Assembly: GCA_020343675.1 (NCBI GenBank)
Contig: CP070806.1
Location: 2,400,096-2,440,271 of the forward strand
Reading direction: 5' to 3'
Source of the DNA: Phycisphaerales bacterium
GTDB lineage: Bacteria > Planctomycetota > Phycisphaerae > Sedimentisphaerales > Anaerobacaceae
Length of the DNA stretch: 40,176 nt
Made by a program: the position numbers and the translations under genes. Under the pieces are notes generated by a model. It saw only the letters and a program-made list of their open reading frames with translations. It was not told where the DNA came from and ran no database searches. The number at the start of each line of letters is the position of its first letter. The first letter of the stretch is position 1. Positions 17,479 to 24,090 of the stretch are shown one piece after another.

Positions 17479-19847
17479 TGTTGCTCGGCTCAATTTCTAT
17501 CCCTGCAACCCGCTGGGTCTGGTTGGCTGCGCTGGCGTTGGTCGTTGCCTCGGCGCTCTTGTTCTGGTCGTACCGGCGCTCTGCGGAACGCGGCGCCGCG
17601 CAGAAGATTGCCTTCTTTCTCAGACTTCTGGGCACATTAATACTGGCGTTATCTCTGATAGAGCCAGTGTGGACCGGACAACAGGCTAAATCGGGCGCCA
17701 ATCTCTTTCTGGTCGTGGCTGACAACAGCAGCGGGATGAATGTCATTGACCGAGAGGCAGGCCAAAGCCGGGGGCAGATTCTCAAAACCGTCTTGCAGGC
17801 TGAACGGGCAGAATGGCTCAGCACTCTCGCTGCGAATTTTCAGGTTCGCCAATATATGTTTGACTCGCAACTGCGACGGTCAACAGACTTCTCGGAGTTG
17901 GTCTTTGACGGCAAGGCTTCGGCGGTCGGGGAGACTTTGCGAACAATAGCTCAACGCTACCGCGGCAGGCCGCTGGCCGGTGTGCTGCTGATGACGGACG
18001 GAAACGCCACGGACACGGGCGAGCAATTCTACGATCTGTCGGAGGTGCCTCAGGTGTATCCGGTCGTTATCGGCGCGGCCCAGCCGCCCAAGGACATCTC
18101 CCTGACAAATGTCGCTGTCAGCCAGACCTCTTTCGAGGACGCCCCGATAACAATCCAAGTCGAGGTCGAGGCTTCGGGATACGCCGGCAAGACCATTGCG
18201 ATTGCTCTTACAAAGCACTCCGGCCAACTGGTTGAACGCCAGAGACATAACATTTCCCGTCACGTTGAGAAGCAGTCCTTTCGTTTCCGCCTGCGCCCGG
18301 ACAGGACGGGTGTCCTGTTCTATCACCTTAACGTCGCCGAAGAAAACCCGCCGGAGGAGTCGTCCGATCAACAACAAGCACCGCCTGAAGCGACGATGGC
18401 GAACAACAGGCACACGTTCGTTGTGGACCGCGGCCGGGGACCTTACCGGGTTCTGTACGTCACCGGGCGGCCGAACTGGGAATACAAGTTCCTCAGGCGA
18501 GCCGTCAGCGAAGACGAACAGGTGCAGCTTGTCGGGCTGCTCCGTGTCGCAAGACGCGAGCCAAAATACGATTGGCGGGGCCGCAGAGGCGAGCAGACCA
18601 ATCCGCTTTACCGGGGATACGACAATAAAGACGACGAGCAGGCAGAGCAGTACGATCAGCCGGTCTTCGTGCGTCTGGGCACGCGTGATGAGGCAGAACT
18701 CCGCGATGGATTTCCGAAAACAGCCGAAGAATTGTTTGGCTATCACGCGGTCATACTCGATGACGTCGAAGCAGGGTTTTTCTCGCACGATCAAATGGAA
18801 CTGCTGAGACGGTTTGTGGCCGAACGAGGGGGCGGATTCCTCATGCTCGGTGGAAACGAATCATTTCAGGAAGGGAACTTTCATCGCACGCCCATCGGCC
18901 GGATTCTTCCGGTTCATCTGGACCGAATGTCTCAGACACAGACGGTTTCTCAGGTCCATTGGGATCTGACTCGTGAGGGCTGGCTGCAACCGTGGGCCCG
19001 ACTGCGTGACAATGAACAGGACGAACAGAAACGACTCGCCGAGATGCCGGCGTTTCGCGTACTCAATCGGGTCGGTTCGACGAGAGCCGGAGCGGCGGTC
19101 GTCGCGACCGTCGGCGATGACCAGGGGCAGCGGTGGCCGGCTTTGACCATACAACGGTACGGCAACGGCCGCGCCGCCGCACTGGCGGTCGGCGACGTGT
19201 GGCGATGGGGCATGAGAGAGCCTCAGACACGCGAAGACATGGACAAATTCTGGAGGCAGATGCTGCGCTGGCTGGTCGCGGACGTGCCCAATCGGATATC
19301 GTTCTACGCCGCGCAGAAGCCCGACCAGGTCAACCAGGCGGTCGTCTTTCAGGTTCGCGTTCGCGACAAGGACTTCGAACCGATGGACAATGTATCGGTT
19401 GCCATAGAAGTCAGCGATCCGCAGGCCCAAAAAGTCCAGCTCACTGCCGAACCCGTGCTCGATGAAGCCGGACTCTTCGAGGCCACGTACGTCCCGCGCG
19501 GTAACGGCAGCTACTCCGCGCAAGCGGTGGTGAGCGATGCCGAGCAATTGCAGGTCGGTGACGCCAAGACCGGATGGGCTGTGGATCTTGAGTCACGCGA
19601 ATTTCGCTCAATCGGAACGAACCGGCCATTGCTCGAAAAGATTGCACGCCAAACTGGAGGCCGGATGATCGAGGTTCATGCACTGGATAGTTTTGCTCGC
19701 ACCCTGCCCCACCGCAAGGCGCCGATTACCGAGACGTCGATCACGCCGCTCTGGGATTTGAGGGGGATCTTGCCGGCGGTTTTCCTGTTTGTTCTGATGT
19801 GCTTTGTTGGGGAATGGGCCCTGCGCCGCTGGAAAGGGATGCCATGA
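17478..19847 (+). CDS. Membrane vWA/glutamine amidotransferase-like protein of the BatA cluster
   Basis: About 789 residues. Two N-terminal membrane helices (about 12-32 and 45-65) are followed by a vWA-like domain, Ig-like parts, a glutamine amidotransferase-like domain (LLRRFVAERGGGFLMLGGNE) and a C-terminal helix (ILPAVFLFVLMCFVGEWAL). The MIDAS position reads DNSSG where DxSxS is expected, so the third ligand is lost and metal binding is doubtful. Start: GTG 17475 overlaps the previous stop by 4 bases, and ATG 17478 overlaps it by 1; GGAGGGG at about 17463-17470 fits both, and I chose the ATG. It ends in an ATGA overlap with the last operon gene. It is a paralogue-like companion of the BatA protein three genes earlier, not a close copy. 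Confidence 0.82.
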   Translation: MLLGSISIPATRWVWLAALALVVASALLFWSYRRSAERGAAQKIAFFLRLLGTLILALSLIEPVWTGQQAKSGANLFLVVADNSSGMNVIDREAGQSRGQILKTVLQAERAEWLSTLAANFQVRQYMFDSQLRRSTDFSELVFDGKASAVGETLRTIAQRYRGRPLAGVLLMTDGNATDTGEQFYDLSEVPQVYPVVIGAAQPPKDISLTNVAVSQTSFEDAPITIQVEVEASGYAGKTIAIALTKHSGQLVERQRHNISRHVEKQSFRFRLRPDRTGVLFYHLNVAEENPPEESSDQQQAPPEATMANNRHTFVVDRGRGPYRVLYVTGRPNWEYKFLRRAVSEDEQVQLVGLLRVARREPKYDWRGRRGEQTNPLYRGYDNKDDEQAEQYDQPVFVRLGTRDEAELRDGFPKTAEELFGYHAVILDDVEAGFFSHDQMELLRRFVAERGGGFLMLGGNESFQEGNFHRTPIGRILPVHLDRMSQTQTVSQVHWDLTREGWLQPWARLRDNEQDEQKRLAEMPAFRVLNRVGSTRAGAAVVATVGDDQGQRWPALTIQRYGNGRAAALAVGDVWRWGMREPQTREDMDKFWRQMLRWLVADVPNRISFYAAQKPDQVNQAVVFQVRVRDKDFEPMDNVSVAIEVSDPQAQKVQLTAEPVLDEAGLFEATYVPRGNGSYSAQAVVSDAEQLQVGDAKTGWAVDLESREFRSIGTNRPLLEKIARQTGGRMIEVHALDSFARTLPHRKAPITETSITPLWDLRGILPAVFLFVLMCFVGEWALRRWKGMP

Positions 19848-20893
19848 GACGAACGCAGAAGCCACAGATCCGAGATGCAGCATGGGCAAGCGAGTTGCCC
19901 ATCCTGCCGTTCTGTCTTCTGCCGCTGATTGTGGGCATCGCCTTTTCACGGGCATGCGGCGCCGTGGGCGAAGACGCTCAAAGGCCAACCGTCATAGTCG
20001 TCGTGGGGGCGGCCGGGACGCCTGAGTTTGGAGCGCAGTTCGCACAATGGGCCGGTCTCTGGAAGGAAGCGTGTGAAAGAGGCGGCGCACAATTTGCCGC
20101 GATCGGCTTGGAGGAGACTGGAGGCTCAGACGACCGTGCGCTCCTGCGCCAAATGCTCGCAGGGCAGTCGCGCCAAGGTGCCGCCGCCCTGTGGCTGGTC
20201 TTTCTCGGGCACGGAACATTCGACGGCAGGACGGCGAAATTCAACCTGCGAGGTCCTGACGTATCGGCCGATGATCTGGCCGAATGGCTGCGGTCTTTTT
20301 CCAGAGACCTTGTCATCATTAACGCGGCTTCGTCCAGTGCCCCTTTCTTGAATACGCTACCAGGTCCGAACCGGGTCGTCATTACAGCAACCAAAAGCGG
20401 TTTTGAGCAGAATTATGCGCGCTTCGGCGGCTATCTGGCGAAGGCAATCGCCGAATCTCAGGCGGACCTTGACAAGGACGGACAGACGTCGTTGCTCGAA
20501 GCCTTTCTGACGGCTTCCGCCCGGGTAGAGGAATTCTATTCCGGCGCGGGCCGTCTCGCCACTGAACATTCCCTGCTCGACGACAACGGAGACGGCCTGG
20601 GTACACGAGCCGACTGGTTCAGGGGCATCCGACCCGTGCAAGAAGCCGCAGATGGCGCCTCGCTCGATGGATATCGTGCTCATCAGTTTCATCTGGTGCG
20701 CAGCGAAGCCGAGAACAGAATGCCGCCTCAACTGCGCCGTGAACGCGACCGGCTGGAGCTCGATGTGGTCAAGTTGCGTGACATGAGAGAAGATCTTTCG
20801 GACGCCGAATACTTCCCCCGGCTGGAAAAACTGCTCTGTGAGATCGCTCAAATTTACGAGCGCACCGACACAGCCGAAGGCGACCTTGAATAG
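19844..20893 (+). CDS. Exported caspase/C13-fold protein without catalytic cysteine, with two calcium loops
   Basis: About 349 residues from an ATG overlapping the previous stop (ATGA), with GGAAAGGGA just upstream. A hydrophobic stretch (LPFCLLPLIVGIAFSRACGA) fits a signal peptide. The core resembles legumain/caspase-type peptidases: VFLGHGTFDG supplies the His (123), and about 40 residues later strand LVIINAASSSAPF stands where those enzymes have a catalytic Cys (E-A-C-x-S-G); here Ala/Ser replaces it. Two EF-hand-like loops follow, at 208-219 (D-x-D-x-D-G...E) and 246-257 (D-x-N-x-D-G...D). So this is probably a pseudoenzyme or calcium-responsive partner. From memory, relatives in similar operons often share this substitution. 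It closes the operon and converges on the next gene with 18 bases between. Confidence 0.78.
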   Translation: MRRTQKPQIRDAAWASELPILPFCLLPLIVGIAFSRACGAVGEDAQRPTVIVVVGAAGTPEFGAQFAQWAGLWKEACERGGAQFAAIGLEETGGSDDRALLRQMLAGQSRQGAAALWLVFLGHGTFDGRTAKFNLRGPDVSADDLAEWLRSFSRDLVIINAASSSAPFLNTLPGPNRVVITATKSGFEQNYARFGGYLAKAIAESQADLDKDGQTSLLEAFLTASARVEEFYSGAGRLATEHSLLDDNGDGLGTRADWFRGIRPVQEAADGASLDGYRAHQFHLVRSEAENRMPPQLRRERDRLELDVVKLRDMREDLSDAEYFPRLEKLLCEIAQIYERTDTAEGDLE

Positions 20894-20911
20894 GCATCTT
20901 CTCTATCGAGC

Positions 20912-22219
20912 TTAGCCGCCGACACAAACCAGCTTGCTCGCCGTGCGGATAAACAGGTGCCCATCGGCAATTGCCACTGACGCCTTTACGGGCTTGTCCT
21001 CCATGTCGATTCGACAGAGTACTTCAAATCGGTCATCGCCGGCCAACAGAACAACGGCCTCAGCCGCCTCGCTAACACAATAGAGCTTGCCGTCCCCGGC
21101 AGTGATTGACGCCCACCACGGGGCGCCGCCGCCGAGCTCACCCTGCCATTTCTGCCGGCCCGTCCGGGCATCGAGACAGGTCAAAACGCCTCCTTTTCTA
21201 TCGGCGAGGATATAAATGTTGCCCCTGTAGTACAGGGGTGTGCTGCAATCGGGTCCCGGGCCTTCAAATCGCCATGCGATACGCGCATCCGCAAGGGTCT
21301 GCTCTCCGCCGCTCTTGAGGGCGAGAAGGCCTTTTCTTCCCCTTGGCGGGACACCAAAGACCAGCCCTTCTCCGGCTACCGGCGAGCTGATATTACGATC
21401 CCTTGTGCCCTTCTGCTGCGAGTATCCATAGCGCCAAAACTGCCGGCCGGTGACCGGGTCATTGGCCGTGATGTAGTCGGCACCTATAACGAGAATCTCG
21501 GCACGTCCGGCATACTCATGCACTATCGGCGAACTGTATGAATCAAGCGATTCATTCAGAGCATCGGTCTCGCGAGGCTGTTTCCAGATGTTCTTGCCCG
21601 TTTTCGGATCAATGGCCAGCATGAATGCATCGAGCGTTGTGCTCTTAGGGGGGCGATAGGCCGTGTGGCGACGCTGGATTAGAACATAAAGTCTGCCGTC
21701 GTAGAGCAGCGGACTCGAACTGTAGCCATACTTAATTGAGATATTGCCATATTCAGCCTCGATATTGCGCGACCAGAGAATGTTGCCTTCGTAGTCGAGT
21801 GCAGCCAGGTCCCCTGAACCGTACATAAAGAACACACTTTTGCCATCGGTTACAGGTGACGGCGTAGCCGGATTATTACGTGGCACTTCCCGGCTGGACG
21901 TCCCCAGCTTTCGGCGCCATAGTTCCTTACCGCTTCGAGCATCCAGGCACAAAGCAAGAAGATCATCGCCCTCTCGGTCCGTCGAGCTGAGGAAGACTCT
22001 GCCGCCGGCGATCACGGCCGTGGCGGAACTAAGTCCCGGCATCGAGGCGACCCATTTGATGTTCTCGGTTTTGCCCCAGGCGGCCGGGAGATTCTTTTCA
22101 TCGGTTGAGCCGTTCAGAAATGGACCTCGCCAGTGAGGCCAATCCGTCGCAAACGAACGGCCGATACACAGTACAATTCCGGTTGACAACAGAAGCAGCG
22201 TTCTTCTTGAGGTTATCAC
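20912..22219 (-). CDS. Exported PQQ-like beta-propeller (BamB/quinoprotein-like) protein
   Basis: About 435 residues. Signal peptide SRRTLLLLSTGIVLCIGRSFA precedes WPHWRGPFLNG, the usual opening of planctomycete PQQ-binding-like propellers. Repeated blades end in motifs such as ALDYEGNILWSR, AIDPKTGKNIWKQ and CLDARTGRQKWQG (D-x-x-T/S-G-x-x-x-W). The fold resembles BamB and quinoproteins, but there is no evidence of bound PQQ or of a dehydrogenase active site. I chose GTG 22219, because GGAG lies about 9 bases upstream and the signal peptide then starts at once; the frame remains open to 22267. It lies 83 bases downstream of the GH26 gene on the same strand and could be co-transcribed. The likely role is scaffold or ligand-binding protein in the periplasm. 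Confidence 0.84.
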   Translation of the reverse strand: MITSRRTLLLLSTGIVLCIGRSFATDWPHWRGPFLNGSTDEKNLPAAWGKTENIKWVASMPGLSSATAVIAGGRVFLSSTDREGDDLLALCLDARSGKELWRRKLGTSSREVPRNNPATPSPVTDGKSVFFMYGSGDLAALDYEGNILWSRNIEAEYGNISIKYGYSSSPLLYDGRLYVLIQRRHTAYRPPKSTTLDAFMLAIDPKTGKNIWKQPRETDALNESLDSYSSPIVHEYAGRAEILVIGADYITANDPVTGRQFWRYGYSQQKGTRDRNISSPVAGEGLVFGVPPRGRKGLLALKSGGEQTLADARIAWRFEGPGPDCSTPLYYRGNIYILADRKGGVLTCLDARTGRQKWQGELGGGAPWWASITAGDGKLYCVSEAAEAVVLLAGDDRFEVLCRIDMEDKPVKASVAIADGHLFIRTASKLVCVGG

Positions 22220-22302
22220 GTTATCTTTCTCCGTAAATTCACATTGACAATCTTTAACGGACCGCAATGCGGCAGTGTAGTCAACTGATCGGACCTTACA
22301 CT

Positions 22303-24009
22303 TCAGTTTCCTGAATGCGACGAAGCCACATCTCCAATGTCTTTCGAGGGGACTGGAACTTCAAAGGCCACAAGCTGATAGCCGCCCCAAGTCTGTCGCC
22401 CCGCTCGCTTCGTGGCATGCATACGAACATATCGGGCTCGGGTCGGCGCGAAACGGATGCGATATGTGGCCTCCCATGTTGTGTAATGCTGGTCGGTTTG
22501 TGAGTAAACAGTGGTCCAACTGGTGAGGGCATCGGGATCGTTGAGAGCCACGTCGATAGAGTAATCTTCGGCGTGTATTTTCCAACCCCACAACAAATTG
22601 ACCCTTTCGACGTTGTGGATGGCTCCCAGATCCACATATATCCATTCGTCGTCACTCTTGCTGCTCGACCAGGTCGAATGGTAGTCCCCGTCCACCGCCT
22701 GCTGGGGTGACTGCCCCGAGGAAGCGACCACATCTTTGCCCAGGGCCAGATCCACCATCCCCACGACTATGCGGACATTGTTCGACGTAGTGGACTGGTT
22801 CAGATTGTCAACGGCCACGGCCTTGATATCGTAACAGCCGGGCGGCGCATCATTCCATGTGAACATATAGGGTTCGGATTCGTCAATGCCTTTCAGCATC
22901 TGATCGGCGTAGAATTCCACGCGCTTGATGCTGCCGCCGCGGTCCACGGCGCAAGCTGTGATGACCGGCGCATTATTGTCATACCAGGCAGAGCCATCGT
23001 CAAGCGGATCGAGAATACCAACGTGTGGTACGGTATCGCTCGCACCCAGCGCGGGCAATTCGTCGAGGGTGATGATAAAATCGTGTCGCATAGCATGCCG
23101 CGCCCAATCGACCGGCCGACGCGGATTGGGTGTGCCCCACCAGGGAAGCGCGTAGAGCCACTTCGGCAATTCACCTTGCTGAGTTTTGTCCGGGTCCGGG
23201 ATGGCATCGCACTCGCCACAGGCAAGCATTTTGTTGGGGGAGACCTTCGACATCAGATTGTAATACTCCCAGTACTTATCAACGTCATTTTCAAAATCGA
23301 CGCTGTAGATGTCAATGCCCGAGATATCGACGTACGCATCGCCGGGGTAGAACCTCTGACGATATTCGAGGGTATTGTTTCCGGCTCCGGCGCTGTACAC
23401 CCAGATCAGGTTGTCCAGTTTGCGCGTATGTGTGAGATAATCGTACATTATACGCCAAAGCTTGGCCGTGTTTTCAGGAGTATCCCTGTCCGTCCGCCAG
23501 AACCACCCGCCGTCAATCTCATGTAAAGGACGCCATAGCACGGGCACATCGGCATCCTCTAAAACTTGAAGCCTATCGGCCGCGGCGGCCATCTCGGCGA
23601 TAGCTTGCCGATGTTCGGCGGTCCCGGGCGTCACGACCCGGCCGACGTCCACCGGATTCTTGCGCTTATTCTTCCAGGCTGAGTCATCATCGTAGAACCA
23701 GTGCCAGTGCAACGTCAATATGTAGCCGTGCTTTTTAGCATGACTCGCTATGACCGGAGGATCTCCAAGCCAACGTATATCACGGCCCCAAATAGCGCCG
23801 TGTTTTGCCGTCTGCTCATAATCGTCAGGGGTGTGGACATACACATTGTATCCACAAAGCATTCTGGTTTGGTAGATGGAGGCCAGGTATTCGAGAACCT
23901 CCCGTCCGGACGGATCGAGGTTTGGATTAACCGGCTCAATGCCAAAAGCGCCGGGAAGGAAACAGCAGCTCACAGTGAACGCTATCAAGAATAGTCTGCG
24001 GCAATACAT
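22303..24009 (-). CDS. Secreted GH26 glycoside hydrolase (mannanase-like) with Ig-like and F5/8-type C domains
   Basis: 568 residues. A signal peptide (LFLIAFTVSCCFLPGAFG) is followed by a GH26 (beta/alpha)8 domain, about 30-330. WRPLHEIDGGWFW holds the acid/base Glu164, and LACGECD holds the probable nucleophile Glu266, both at the expected strand positions. An Ig-like segment (about 347-416) and a C-terminal F5/8 type C/CBM32-like domain (about 420-555) follow and probably bind the polysaccharide. Known GH26 enzymes cut beta-mannans or mixed-linkage glucans/xylans; the substrate is not decided here. AAAGGAG lies 7 bases before the ATG, and a good sigma-70-type promoter lies just upstream (24037-24065), so the gene can be expressed apart from the cytochrome operon behind it. 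Confidence 0.9.
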   Translation of the reverse strand: MYCRRLFLIAFTVSCCFLPGAFGIEPVNPNLDPSGREVLEYLASIYQTRMLCGYNVYVHTPDDYEQTAKHGAIWGRDIRWLGDPPVIASHAKKHGYILTLHWHWFYDDDSAWKNKRKNPVDVGRVVTPGTAEHRQAIAEMAAAADRLQVLEDADVPVLWRPLHEIDGGWFWRTDRDTPENTAKLWRIMYDYLTHTRKLDNLIWVYSAGAGNNTLEYRQRFYPGDAYVDISGIDIYSVDFENDVDKYWEYYNLMSKVSPNKMLACGECDAIPDPDKTQQGELPKWLYALPWWGTPNPRRPVDWARHAMRHDFIITLDELPALGASDTVPHVGILDPLDDGSAWYDNNAPVITACAVDRGGSIKRVEFYADQMLKGIDESEPYMFTWNDAPPGCYDIKAVAVDNLNQSTTSNNVRIVVGMVDLALGKDVVASSGQSPQQAVDGDYHSTWSSSKSDDEWIYVDLGAIHNVERVNLLWGWKIHAEDYSIDVALNDPDALTSWTTVYSQTDQHYTTWEATYRIRFAPTRARYVRMHATKRAGRQTWGGYQLVAFEVPVPSKDIGDVASSHSGN

Positions 24010-24036
24010 CAGCGGCTCCTTTCGATTCCAGGCGTG

Positions 24037-24065
24037 AGTATAGCATGCCTGGGCCGCTGAGCCAA
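24037..24065 (-). promoter_or_regulatory. Sigma-70-type promoter for the GH26 gene
   Basis: On the minus strand TTGGCT (24065-24060) is followed after 17 bases by TATACT (24042-24037). Spacing is ideal, and the two hexamers match the consensus at 4 and 5 positions. Transcription would begin near 24030, leaving about 20 bases before the ATG, enough for the AAAGGAG ribosome site. Confidence 0.5.
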
Positions 24066-24090
24066 GGGCTGAGGACGCCTCACGGTGGCC

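Noticed and set aside
16654-17493. A 279-codon open frame on the minus strand within the coiled-coil gene
   Set aside because: It is the reverse of a low-complexity, GC-rich coding stretch and has no family resemblance.
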